Shown in pieces: positions 42,119 through 52,454 of a stretch of DNA of 64,000 nt. The notes beneath the pieces are model-generated. The model was not told the origin of the DNA. It made no database searches and was given only the letters and a program-made list of their open reading frames with translations. The stretch is from JAWMQL01 sp033283165 (GTDB taxonomy: Bacteria; Pseudomonadota; Gammaproteobacteria; Pseudomonadales; Halieaceae): positions 124,001 to 188,000 of the forward strand of contig JAWMQL010000007.1 of NCBI GenBank assembly GCA_033283165.1, read 5' to 3'. The first letter of the stretch is position 1. Each line of letters begins with the position of its first letter. A program made the position numbers and the translations under genes.

Positions 42119-43292
42119 ACTCGGTCATTCCAAGAGGTTCCACCAGCCACTCGCCGTCCCGCTCCACCAGCGCGCGATCGCAGCGCGGGTCGGGGCTGGA
42201 TGACAGGCAGTTGATCACGATTTCGCCGGCCGCGCGCAACTCGTCGGCCAGCCGGGTCAGGGCCGGGTCGTCGGCATCGGGCATGCTGATGGCGCCGCCG
42301 GCGGCAGCTTCCGCGGGCAGCAGGGTCATCAGGGCCTTCAGGTCGGTGGCGAAGCCGGTGGCCGGCCGGGCGCGGCCGTAGACCTCGCCCACGCCGTCAT
42401 AGCGGCCGCCATTGGCCAGCGCCTGGCCGTGACCGGGCACGTAGGCCGCGAATACCATTCCGGTGTGATAGTGGTAGCCGCGCAGTTCCGCCAGGTCGAA
42501 ATAGATGGTCAGGTCGGGTTGCAGGCGGTGCACGTCGGCGGCCACCTGGGCCAGCGCATCCACCGCGGCCAGGGCGTCGGGGGCTCGCTCGGCAAACAGT
42601 TCCCGGGCCCGGTCCAGCACCGTCTCGTCGCCGTGCAGGTCCACCAGCGCGATGATCAGTTCCGCGCTGGCGCTCTCCACCCCGGCCAGGGCTTCCGCCA
42701 GGTCCGGTACCGATTTGCGCTGCAGGGCATCGAACACGGTCTGCTCCAGCTCCGGCTCCAGCCTGGCCGCCGCGAGCACCGCCTCGTACACGCCCACGTG
42801 CCCGAGATCCAGGGTGATGTGGTCCAGGCCCGCCGAGTCCAGGGTGGCCAGCATCAGGCGGATCACTTCCACGTCGGCCGCCAGGCTGCCGTCGCCGTAC
42901 AGTTCCGCACCCAGCTGGATCGGCGAGCGGGAGGCCATCAGGCTCTTGGCCCGGGTGTGCAGCACGCTGCCGGCATAGCACAGGCGGGTCACGCCGGCCT
43001 CGGCCATGCTGTGGGCATCGATGCGCGCCACCTGCGGGGTGATGTCGGCCCGCACGCCCAGGGTGCGGCCCGACAACTGGTCGGTCATCTTGAAGGTCAG
43101 CAGGTCGAGGTCGGCGCCCAGGCCCACCAGCAGGGAATCGGTGAACTCCACCAGCGGCGGGATCACCAGCTGGTAGCCCCAGCTGCGATACAGGTCCAGC
43201 AGTTGCCGCCGCAGGCGCTCCACGGTGCCGGCCCGGGCCGGGAGGACCTCCTCCACCCCGTCGGGGAGTTGCCAGCGATCGACACTCGTCAT
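42111..43292 (-). CDS. hisZ: ATP phosphoribosyltransferase regulatory subunit
   Basis: A 393-residue paralogue of histidyl-tRNA synthetase: LPDGVEEVLPARAGTVERLR at the N-terminus, motif 2-like TFKMTDQLSGRTLGVRADIT, but it lacks the anticodon-binding domain. HisZ forms an octamer with short HisG to start histidine synthesis. Its presence implies the short form of HisG elsewhere in the genome. TGATG overlap with DUF2065, 8-nt overlap with purA. Confidence 0.95.
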   Translation of the reverse strand: MTSVDRWQLPDGVEEVLPARAGTVERLRRQLLDLYRSWGYQLVIPPLVEFTDSLLVGLGADLDLLTFKMTDQLSGRTLGVRADITPQVARIDAHSMAEAGVTRLCYAGSVLHTRAKSLMASRSPIQLGAELYGDGSLAADVEVIRLMLATLDSAGLDHITLDLGHVGVYEAVLAAARLEPELEQTVFDALQRKSVPDLAEALAGVESASAELIIALVDLHGDETVLDRARELFAERAPDALAAVDALAQVAADVHRLQPDLTIYFDLAELRGYHYHTGMVFAAYVPGHGQALANGGRYDGVGEVYGRARPATGFATDLKALMTLLPAEAAAGGAISMPDADDPALTRLADELRAAGEIVINCLSSSPDPRCDRALVERDGEWLVEPLGMTEYE

Positions 43293-43483
43293 CAGTTCAC
43301 CAGGTACAAAATAGTCACGCCCAGCAGCATGCTCGCCAGGCCGATATTGCGAATTACGCGATCTTCCATCTGCGCTACCAGTGCCAGCATCGTGCGCCAG
43401 CGATTGGGGCTGATAAAGGGCATCAGGCCTTCAATAATCAGCATCAGGGCGAAGGCTGCGGGGAGCACCTGCCAGAAGTCCAT
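43292..43483 (-). CDS. DUF2065 family small membrane protein
   Basis: Sixty-three residues with two membrane helices (about 5-22 and 45-62) and the family pattern FALMLIIEGLMPFISPNRWR. Its position between hflC and hisZ is conserved in gammaproteobacteria (YjeT in E. coli). No function established. Confidence 0.9.
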   Translation of the reverse strand: MDFWQVLPAAFALMLIIEGLMPFISPNRWRTMLALVAQMEDRVIRNIGLASMLLGVTILYLVN

Positions 43484-43510
43484 GTTTACCCCACTGTTTC
43501 ACCCAGGCAC

Positions 43511-43559
43511 AAAAAACCGTGGGGCGGACGTTTTGCAACAAACGCCTGCTCCCACGGTT
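43511..43559 (-). terminator. Intrinsic terminator downstream of hflC
   Basis: On the minus strand the stem AACCGTGGG/CCCACGGTT, with further pairing inside (GGCGTTT/AAACGTC), is followed by TTTTTT. It ends the hfq-hflXKC transcript just before DUF2065. Confidence 0.8.
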
Positions 43560-43609
43560 GACGGATTCTATCACAGCTGCCCGGGAACGCACCTGTGATT
43601 TTTTTGCCA

Positions 43610-43635
43610 CGTCATCCCGGCGAAAGCCGGGATCA
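43610..43635. repeat. REP-like hairpin at the hflC stop
   Basis: GTCATCCCGGCGAAAGCCGG then GATCAG. It is a shorter variant of the 10821 family. The hflC stop TGA (43635-43633) is part of it. Confidence 0.65.
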
Positions 43636-44508
43636 GCCGCCGCCCTTGGGGTCCTTCAGGTAGCGGAAAAACTCGCTGTCGGGCCGCAGCAGCAGCACAT
43701 CCCCGGCGCCCTGGAAAGACTCCTGGTAGGCCTTCAGGCTGCGGGTAAAGGCGTAGAACTCCGGGTCCTGGTTGAAGGACTCGGCATAGATCCGGGTAGC
43801 CTCGGCGTCGCCCTCACCGCGGATTTCCTCCGCTTCGCGGTAGGCGTTCGCCTTGATCACCGTCACCTCGCGGTCGGCGGCGGCGCGAATACCCTCGGCC
43901 AGCTCCTGGCCCTGGGAACGGTGCTCGCGGGCTTCTTTCTCACGCTCGGCGTTCATCCGCCGGTATACGGATTCAGACACGTCCGGGGGCAGGTCGATCT
44001 GCTTCACCCGCACGTCCACCACTTCCACCCCCAGTTCGCGCAGGGCCACCCCGGTCAGCATCCGGGTCAGCTCGGTCATCAGCTCGTCGCGCTCGCCACT
44101 GACCACCTCCTGGATGGTGCGCACCGCCACCTGGTTGCGCAGGCCGTCATTGATGCGCTGCGCCAGCAGGCCCATGGCACGGGATTCCTCGCCATTGGTC
44201 GCGGTATAGAACTTGGTGGTGTCCGCTACCCGGAACTTGGCATAGCTGTCCACGATCAGCGCTTTTTTCTCCTGGGTGAAGAAGCGTTCGGGCTGGCTGT
44301 CCACGGTCAACACCCGGCCGTCGAACTTGCGCACGTTGTTCACGAAGGGAATTTTCACGTGCAGGCCGGGCTGGATGTCGGTGTTCACCACCTCACCAAA
44401 CTGCAGCAGCACGCCGCGCTCGGTTTCCTTGATCACGTACAGGGAATTGCTGGCGATGAACAGCACCAGGGCCGCCACCAGCAACAGGGTCATACTACGT
44501 CCACTCAT
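43633..44508 (-). CDS. hflC: HflC, membrane regulator of FtsH protease
   Basis: A 291-residue band-7/SPFH protein. The N-terminal membrane helix (MTLLLVAALVLFIASNSLYV) is followed by the stomatin-like domain (KETERGVLLQFGEVVNTDIQ) and helical tail. I chose ATG 44508 (MSGRSM), 1 nt after the hflK stop. It forms the HflKC cage around FtsH in the inner membrane and modulates membrane-protein degradation. Confidence 0.95.
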   Translation of the reverse strand: MSGRSMTLLLVAALVLFIASNSLYVIKETERGVLLQFGEVVNTDIQPGLHVKIPFVNNVRKFDGRVLTVDSQPERFFTQEKKALIVDSYAKFRVADTTKFYTATNGEESRAMGLLAQRINDGLRNQVAVRTIQEVVSGERDELMTELTRMLTGVALRELGVEVVDVRVKQIDLPPDVSESVYRRMNAEREKEAREHRSQGQELAEGIRAAADREVTVIKANAYREAEEIRGEGDAEATRIYAESFNQDPEFYAFTRSLKAYQESFQGAGDVLLLRPDSEFFRYLKDPKGGG

Positions 44509-44509
44509 C

Positions 44510-45664
44510 TCAGCGTCCTCCCCTGCGGTTGTTCGTGGCAGCGGCGTCACGGCGCAGCTGCTCGGTCACGGCGTTGGTCAGCTCGCGGATGTTGGAGCTG
44601 TCGATGTCGATACTGCGGCGCGACTGGCTGCCCGCCTGGGGCGCCAGCTTGTCCAGTGGCAGGTACATGACGTTGTTACCCCCTTCCACGTCCACCATCA
44701 CCTTGCTGGTGTTGGCGTAAACGGCCTGCACCGCGTCGAGGTACAGGCGCTGCCGGGTCACCTCCGGCGCTTTCTTGTATTCCGCCAGCAGTTTGTCGAA
44801 GCGCTCCGCCTCACCCATGGCATTGGCGATGACCTCCTCCTTGTAGGCGCTGGCCTCCTCGATCTGGCGCTGGGCCATACCGCGGGCCTCGGGCACGATG
44901 CCGTTGGCGTAGGCCTGGGCCTCGTTCTTCACCCGTTCCTCGTCCTCGCGGGCCTTGATCACGTCGTCAAAGGCGGCCTGCACCTGGGTCGGTGGCTTGG
45001 ACTCGTCCACGTTGACCTTGCTCAGCAGGATGCCGGTCTCATACAGGTTGAGGTAATCCTGCAGGCGGTCGTGGACGTCGACACCGATCTCCGCCCGGCC
45101 CTCGGTCAGCACCAGGTCCATGCTGGTGTCGCCCACCACGTGGCGCAGGGCCGACTGGGCGGCGTGCTGCAGTGACACCTCGGGGTCGCGCACTTTCAGC
45201 ACAAACTTGGTGGGATCGTCGATCACGTACTGCACCGAGAGTTTCACCTCGACGATGTTCTCGTCCTTGGTCAACATGATCTCGCGCAGGGTGGCGGCCC
45301 GCACCTTGGTGATATTGACCCGGATCACCTCGTCGATCATGGGCGGATTCCACTGCAGGCCCGGCTGCACGGTACCCAGGTATTTGCCGAAGCGCAGCAC
45401 CACCGCGCGCTCCTGCTGGTCGACCTGATAGAAGCCCATCAGGCCCCAGACCACCAGCGCGCCGGCCGCGATAAAGCCCAGCAGGGCGCCGGGCAGCCCA
45501 CCGCCGCCGCCACCACCGCCGCTCTTGCCGCCGCCCCCGAACAGGCCGCCGAGCCGCTCCTGCAGCTTTTTCAGGGCCTCATCCAGATCGGGCGGACCCT
45601 GATCGCCGCCACCCCAGGGGTCCCTGGGTTTGTTGTTACCACCGCCCGGCTCGTTCCAGGACAT
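44510..45664 (-). CDS. hflK: HflK, membrane regulator of FtsH protease
   Basis: A 384-residue partner of HflC. The Gly/Asn/Pro-rich cytoplasmic head (NEPGGGNNKPRDPWGGGDQG) and a second Gly run precede the membrane helix (LLGFIAAGALVVWGLMGFYQ) and the SPFH domain (VDQQERAVVLRFGKYLGTVQ). The Arg/Asn-rich C-terminus is usual for HflK. Lies 75 nt after hflX. Confidence 0.95.
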   Translation of the reverse strand: MSWNEPGGGNNKPRDPWGGGDQGPPDLDEALKKLQERLGGLFGGGGKSGGGGGGGGLPGALLGFIAAGALVVWGLMGFYQVDQQERAVVLRFGKYLGTVQPGLQWNPPMIDEVIRVNITKVRAATLREIMLTKDENIVEVKLSVQYVIDDPTKFVLKVRDPEVSLQHAAQSALRHVVGDTSMDLVLTEGRAEIGVDVHDRLQDYLNLYETGILLSKVNVDESKPPTQVQAAFDDVIKAREDEERVKNEAQAYANGIVPEARGMAQRQIEEASAYKEEVIANAMGEAERFDKLLAEYKKAPEVTRQRLYLDAVQAVYANTSKVMVDVEGGNNVMYLPLDKLAPQAGSQSRRSIDIDSSNIRELTNAVTEQLRRDAAATNNRRGGR

Positions 45665-45739
45665 AGTTGACTCCTTATCGTGAGACGGAAAGTCTATCCG
45701 TTTCGTTACTGTGGCGAAAGTTCGTTCCCGCCCCCGAAC

Positions 45740-47011
45740 CTAATACAGCGGCTCCGGTCCCTTCTTCGTCAACCGGTTCCAGTCCGCCCGCGGCAGCCGC
45801 ACGCTGAGGCGGGCGCTGCCATCCTCGCCGTAGTCTTCCGACTGCACCGCACCGAGCCGGTACAGGGCGGCGCGCAATCCGCCCTGGTCCGGGGCCAGGT
45901 CCAGCTCCTCGCTGACCATGTCCTCGCCCACCAGCTCACCGATCGCGGCCAGCAACAGGTCACAGCCCGCGCCGCTGGCGGCGCTCACCCAGACCCGCTC
46001 GGGCTTGCCCTCCGCATTGCGGTCTATACGCGGTGCGCGCTCCAGCAGATCCAGCTTGTTGTACACCAGCAGTTGCGGAATCTTGTCGGCGCCGATTTCG
46101 TGCAGCACGTCCTGCACCTGGTAGATGTGATCGTCGCGATCCGCGCTGGCGGCGTCGACCACGTGCAGCAGCAGGTCCGCACTGAGGGTTTCTTCCAGGG
46201 TCGCCTTGAAGGCCTCCACCAGCTTGTGCGGCAGGTGGGAGATGAAACCCACGGTATCGGCCAGTACCACCGGGCCTAGGTGTTCCAGCGCAATCCGGCG
46301 CAGGGTCGGGTCCAGGGTGGCGAACAGCTGGTCGGCGGTGTACACCTCGGCGTCGGTGACGCGGTTGAACAGGGTCGACTTGCCGGCATTGGTATAGCCC
46401 ACCAGCGATACCGTGGGCAGCTCGGCCCGCTGCCGCGCGCGCCGGCCCTGGTCGCGCTGCTTGCGCACCTTTTCCAGCCGCGCGGTGATGGATTTGATCC
46501 GGGCCCGCAACAGGCGGCGGTCGGTTTCCAGCTGGGTTTCACCCGGGCCGCGCAGGCCGATACCGCCCTTCTGCCGCTCCAGGTGGGTCCAGCCGCGCAC
46601 CAGGCGCGTGCTCATGTGCTGCAGCTGGGCAAGCTCCACCTGCAGCTTGCCCTCGTGGGTGCGGGCGCGCTGGGCGAAGATATCCAGGATCAGGCCGGTG
46701 CGATCCACCACCCGGCACTGCAGCTCCCGTTCCAGGTTGCGCTCCTGACTGGGGCTGAGGGCGTGATTGAACATCACCACCTCGGCCTCGTGCTGGCCGG
46801 CCTCGGCGGCGATCTCCGACAGCTTGCCGCTGCCGACAAAGGTCCTGGGGTGCGGGGTATCGCGCTGGCCCATGACGTAAGCCACCGGGTCGCCCCCGGC
46901 GGACAGCACCAGTTCCTCGAATTCCCGGGGGTCCTCCCGCTCCGCTTCGCTGGCCAGGTTCAGGTGAACGAGCACCGCCCGTTCGCCCGATTCGGGTCTC
47001 TCAAAAAACAA
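45740..47011 (-). CDS. hflX: HflX, ribosome-associated GTPase
   Basis: A 423-residue GTPase. The N-terminal HflX domain holds GSGKLSEIAAEAGQHEAEVV and FNHALSPSQERNLERELQCR. The G domain has Walker A GYTNAGKST, switch/G3 DTVGFISHLPHKLVEAFK and NKLD. It splits stalled 70S ribosomes under stress. Follows hfq by 68 nt, so hfq and hflX share a transcript. Confidence 0.96.
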   Translation of the reverse strand: MFFERPESGERAVLVHLNLASEAEREDPREFEELVLSAGGDPVAYVMGQRDTPHPRTFVGSGKLSEIAAEAGQHEAEVVMFNHALSPSQERNLERELQCRVVDRTGLILDIFAQRARTHEGKLQVELAQLQHMSTRLVRGWTHLERQKGGIGLRGPGETQLETDRRLLRARIKSITARLEKVRKQRDQGRRARQRAELPTVSLVGYTNAGKSTLFNRVTDAEVYTADQLFATLDPTLRRIALEHLGPVVLADTVGFISHLPHKLVEAFKATLEETLSADLLLHVVDAASADRDDHIYQVQDVLHEIGADKIPQLLVYNKLDLLERAPRIDRNAEGKPERVWVSAASGAGCDLLLAAIGELVGEDMVSEELDLAPDQGGLRAALYRLGAVQSEDYGEDGSARLSVRLPRADWNRLTKKGPEPLY

Positions 47012-47079
47012 CGGTACCTCTGGGAGCTGCCGGTTGAATTTGCGGCCTCCGACCGGGGTCGAAACCGCGACGAATCCGT

Positions 47080-47328
47080 TTAGCTGTCACCGCCCTCTTC
47101 CGGCGGGTTCTGCATCGGCAGACGCACCACGCGTGAGGGGACCACGGTGGAGATGGCGTGTTTGTACACCATCTGACTGACCGTGTTCTTCAGCAACACC
47201 ACAAACTGGTCGAAGGATTCGATCTGGCCCTGCAGCTTGATGCCGTTAACCAGGTAGATCGAAACGGGAACGCGTTCCTTACGCAGAATATTCAGGTAAG
47301 GGTCTTGTAGAGTGTGCCCCTTTGACAT
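47080..47328 (-). CDS. hfq: RNA chaperone Hfq
   Basis: An 82-residue Sm-like protein: Sm1 NGIKLQGQIESFDQFVVLLK and Sm2 VYKHAISTVVPSR are intact, and the tail is short (about 17 residues). It forms a hexamer pairing small RNAs with mRNAs. GGAGAG precedes ATG 47328. A TATACT word at 47442-47437 on the minus strand in the 141-nt gap could be a -10 element for an hfq promoter. Confidence 0.97.
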   Translation of the reverse strand: MSKGHTLQDPYLNILRKERVPVSIYLVNGIKLQGQIESFDQFVVLLKNTVSQMVYKHAISTVVPSRVVRLPMQNPPEEGGDS

Positions 47329-47469
47329 AACTCTCTCCTAAGCAGGCTCAATTCGAGCCGAAAAAGATAAAAATGGCCTTCTAAGCCGACGACTCTGTCC
47401 AAGCCGGCCAGCGGGCCCTCGTTACCACTAGTACGCAGTATAGAACATAGCCCACACAACCGATATTAC

Positions 47470-48438
47470 TTAAATGGGGCCGGTTCGGATCAGTTTCAAG
47501 GCCTCCTCCAGGGGCGACTCCGCCACCCCCTGCCCCTGTTCTGACCCCGGGACTTCGCAAACGTTCCCCTCCCGATCGGTGTATATCCACGCCAGATCGG
47601 GCCATTTGCGCAACCAGGTCAGCTGCCGCTTGGCCAGCTGACGGGTGGCGGCCAGCGCTTTCTCGACCGCCTCCTCCAGGCTGAATTCACCGGCCAGGTG
47701 CTGCCACAGCTGGCGGTAGCCCACCGCCCGGATCGCCGGCAGCTCCGGACTCAGGTCGCCGCGCCGGTACAGGGCGCGGACCTCCTCCAGCAAGCCCGCC
47801 GCCATCATCTGCTCGAAACGCAGGGCGATGCGCTGGTGGAGCACAGCCCGGTCCGCCGGGCAGATGGCCAGTTGCACCACCGCCCCCGGGACCGCTGAAC
47901 CCTCGGCGCGGCCCCGCCGGTGCCACTCGCTGAGCGTCACGCCGCTGGCACGGTATACCTCCAGGGCCCGGCTCAGGCGCTGGGAATGATTGGGGTGCAC
48001 GCGCGCCGCCGCCTCCGGATCTACCGCGGCCAGCTGGGCGTGAATGTGCGGCCAGCCCCGTTCCGCGGCCTCGGCTTCGATGGCGGCACGCACCGCCGGA
48101 TCCGCCGGTGGCATCTGTGCCAGGCCCTCCAGGAAAGCCTTGAAATACAGCATGGTGCCCCCCACCAGCAGCGGCACCCTGCCCCGGGCGCGGATGTCCG
48201 CGCAGAGCCGCCGGGCGTCTGCGGCGAAGTCAGCCGCCGAATAGGGCTGCGCCGGGTCGCGGATGTCCACCAGGTGGTGCGGGTAGTCCGGCTTGGCGCT
48301 GCCGATATCCAGGCCGCGGTACACCAGCGCCGAGTCCACCGAGACCAGCTCGCAGCCCAGCGCTTCCGCCAGGCCGATGGCGAGATCGGTCTTGCCGGAG
48401 GCGGTGGGGCCCATGAGGCAGATGATCCGGTCCGTCAT
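47470..48438 (-). CDS. miaA: tRNA dimethylallyltransferase
   Basis: A 322-residue enzyme that adds dimethylallyl to A37 of tRNAs reading U-starting codons. The P-loop GPTASGKTDLAIGLAEAL, SVDSALVYRGLDIGSAKP and DIRDPAQPYSAADF are family signatures. It lies upstream of hfq as in most gammaproteobacteria. Confidence 0.96.
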   Translation of the reverse strand: MTDRIICLMGPTASGKTDLAIGLAEALGCELVSVDSALVYRGLDIGSAKPDYPHHLVDIRDPAQPYSAADFAADARRLCADIRARGRVPLLVGGTMLYFKAFLEGLAQMPPADPAVRAAIEAEAAERGWPHIHAQLAAVDPEAAARVHPNHSQRLSRALEVYRASGVTLSEWHRRGRAEGSAVPGAVVQLAICPADRAVLHQRIALRFEQMMAAGLLEEVRALYRRGDLSPELPAIRAVGYRQLWQHLAGEFSLEEAVEKALAATRQLAKRQLTWLRKWPDLAWIYTDREGNVCEVPGSEQGQGVAESPLEEALKLIRTGPI

Positions 48439-48465
48439 GAAGATTGGGATCCAAGACTACCGGCA

Positions 48466-48575
48466 CAGGGCACCGGATCACGGTTCCTGGGACCGCTAAA
48501 AGCGGGCGTCCATGCCAGCTTGGGCTCGGCCATCCATGGCCTCGCACATCCCTGGAACCGTGATCCGGTCCCCTG
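48466..48575. repeat. Long inverted-repeat element between mutL and miaA
   Basis: Arms at 48466-48492 and 48549-48575 pair over 27 bp with two mismatches (core ACCGGATCACGGTTCC). The centre holds smaller palindromes such as CCATCCATGG. It looks like a MITE/REP-type element. No gene lies in the 231-nt gap. Confidence 0.75.
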
Positions 48576-48669
48576 CCCCTCTTTCCGGAGCATGCCCACT
48601 GTAAGCGGTCCCTGGAGGGTATATCCCGGTCCGGTGCCCGGTGGCCGGTGAATATAAGCATTGAGACAC

Positions 48670-50583
<1,914 letters not shown>

Positions 50584-50591
50584 GGGGCGTA

Positions 50592-51908
50592 TCAGCTGGT
50601 CGGGATAATGAGTGTCTGCCCTACCAGAATGCGGGTGCCGTCCAGGCCGTTGCGGGTCTTGAGAGCGGCCACGGTCACATTGAAGCGCTGGGCGATGCCG
50701 GACAGTGTATCACCACTGGCGATGGTGTACTGGGTGCCGCCGCGGGCGTTCTGCCAGGCGATCAGCGTGCCCGAGGGCGGCCGGGTCAGGAACCACTCCC
50801 TGATGCCGCTGTGGATGGCCCGCGCCATCTGCTGCTGGTAACTGCGGGTCGCCAGCTTGCGCGCCTCGGTGGGATTGGAGATGAACCCGGTTTCCACCAG
50901 GATGGAGGGGATGTCGGGGCTTTTCAACACCGCGAAACCGGCCTGTTCCACCCGCTCCTTGTGCAGGGCGGCGACGCTGTCCATGCGCCGCAGCACGCCG
51001 GCGCCCAGGCTGAGGCTGGTGTCCAGGGTGGAGGTCATGGACAGGTCCGCCAGTACCCCGGCCAGCACGTCGTCTTTATCCCGGATGCTGACCCCGCCCA
51101 CCAGGTCGGCCGCGTTCTCGCGCTGGGCCAGGTAGCGGGCGGCGGTGGAGGTGGCGCCGGACAGCGACAGGGCGTACACCGAGGCCCCTTTCGCCTCGGG
51201 CCGATTGAAGGCGTCGGCGTGGACGGAGACCAGCAGGTCGGCCTGGTGCTTGCGCGCCAGGTCCCGGCGGCCCTTGAGGCTGACGTAGTAGTCGCCGCTG
51301 CGGATCAGCACCGGTTCGAAGCCGGGATCGGCCTTGAACAGCCGGTGCACCTCCCGGGCGATGGCCAGTACCACGTCTTTTTCACGCAGGCGTTTCGGGC
51401 CGGAGGCGCCGGGGTCCTCGCCCCCGTGACCGGCGTCGATGGCGATGATGATGTCGCGCTTGCCGCCGTCGTCGGCGCTCTTGCGCACGGTGGGTGCCGC
51501 GGGCTTGCCGGCGCCCTTGTCATACAGGTCCAGGACCAGGCGGTCACCGGCCCGCTCGTTGGCCTTGAGGGCGAAGGACCGCGGGTCGACCGCGGCATTG
51601 ACATCCAGTACCAGGCGCAGGTCGTCACCGTCGCGCACCCCGGAGCGAATGCGCTCCACCGGCGTATCGGCCAGGGACAGGCCGTCCAGGGTCGCTTTCA
51701 GGCGGGCATCGGCGACATCCATCACGATCCGGCTGGGGTTGTCGAGCACGATCAGCTTGTGGTCCGCGGGACCGGTCAGGTCCAGCACGATGCGGGTGTG
51801 ATCCGGGGCCCGCCACAGGCGCACGTCCACCACCTCCACTGCCTGGACGGTGGCGCTCAGCCAGCACAGGATCATGCTGATCCAGATTGCTTTGCCCGTG
51901 TCACTCAT
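50592..51908 (-). CDS. amiB: N-acetylmuramoyl-L-alanine amidase AmiB
   Basis: A 438-residue periplasmic amidase. Signal peptide about 1-23, AMIN domain (about 25-120: VVDVRLWRAPDHTRIVLDLT), zinc amidase_3 domain (IIIAIDAGHGGEDPGASGPK, then the Glu in LVETGFISNPTEARKLA) and a C-terminal LysM (TIASGDTLSGIAQRFNVTVA). It cleaves peptidoglycan at division. Lies between tsaE and mutL, 8 nt before the latter. Confidence 0.95.
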   Translation of the reverse strand: MSDTGKAIWISMILCWLSATVQAVEVVDVRLWRAPDHTRIVLDLTGPADHKLIVLDNPSRIVMDVADARLKATLDGLSLADTPVERIRSGVRDGDDLRLVLDVNAAVDPRSFALKANERAGDRLVLDLYDKGAGKPAAPTVRKSADDGGKRDIIIAIDAGHGGEDPGASGPKRLREKDVVLAIAREVHRLFKADPGFEPVLIRSGDYYVSLKGRRDLARKHQADLLVSVHADAFNRPEAKGASVYALSLSGATSTAARYLAQRENAADLVGGVSIRDKDDVLAGVLADLSMTSTLDTSLSLGAGVLRRMDSVAALHKERVEQAGFAVLKSPDIPSILVETGFISNPTEARKLATRSYQQQMARAIHSGIREWFLTRPPSGTLIAWQNARGGTQYTIASGDTLSGIAQRFNVTVAALKTRNGLDGTRILVGQTLIIPTS

Positions 51909-51927
51909 GCAGTAACAGACGCCCCTG

Positions 51928-52007
51928 ATTCGGGGACAGTTTACTTAATTCACGGCCATCTCCGTTCCGGCAGCGTTCCATTGGAATTAAGTAAACTGTC
52001 CCCGAAT
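51928..52007. repeat. Perfect 24-bp inverted repeat at the tsaE 3' end
   Basis: Arms at 51928-51951 and 51984-52007 are perfect complements (core CGGGGACAGTTTACTTAA) around 32 nt. The right arm contains the last codons and stop of tsaE. A relative lies at 60443. The sequence family is widespread in gammaproteobacteria, commonly near REP-associated tyrosine transposase genes (from memory, not checked). Confidence 0.88.
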
Positions 52008-52454
52008 TAATTTTTTTCCCAGTGCGGTCAGGCCCCGCAGCCACAGGCGCCTGCCGCCATTCTCGCGCTCTATGGTAATCCCAATGTCCGCCGGGGGCAA
52101 AACCCCGATTCCGCGCTCCGGCCACTCCACCAGGCACAGGGCATCGGGCCGGAAGTAATCGTGGATGCCCATGAACTCCAGCTCCTCCGGGTCGCCGAGG
52201 CGGTACAGGTCGAAGTGGTACACGGTCAACGCGCCCAGCTCGTAGGGTTCCACCAGGGTGTAGGTGGGACTTTTGACATTGCCCCGGTGACCGAGGGCGC
52301 GGATCAGGCCGCGGCTGAAGGTGGTCTTGCCCATGCCGAGCTCGCCCCGCAGCGCCACCACCGCGCCCGGCTCCAGCAGCGCCGCCAGGCGGGCGCCGCA
52401 GGCTTCCATGGCCGCTTCATCCGGTGCCAGCCAGCTGAGTTCGGCCGCGCTCAA
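51987..52454 (-). CDS. tsaE: TsaE, tRNA t6A synthesis ATPase
   Basis: A 155-residue P-loop protein: Walker A GELGMGKTTFSRGLIRALGH, then VKSPTYTLVEPYELG and YHFDLYRLGDPEELEFMG. It is needed for t6A37 on ANN-decoding tRNAs with TsaB and TsaD. The start is the TTG at 52454, overlapping the nnrD stop as TTGA; the longer open frame upstream is antisense to no family. The C-terminal tail (LIRGQFT) and stop codon come from the inverted-repeat element. Confidence 0.9.
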   Translation of the reverse strand: MSAAELSWLAPDEAAMEACGARLAALLEPGAVVALRGELGMGKTTFSRGLIRALGHRGNVKSPTYTLVEPYELGALTVYHFDLYRLGDPEELEFMGIHDYFRPDALCLVEWPERGIGVLPPADIGITIERENGGRRLWLRGLTALGKKLIRGQFT

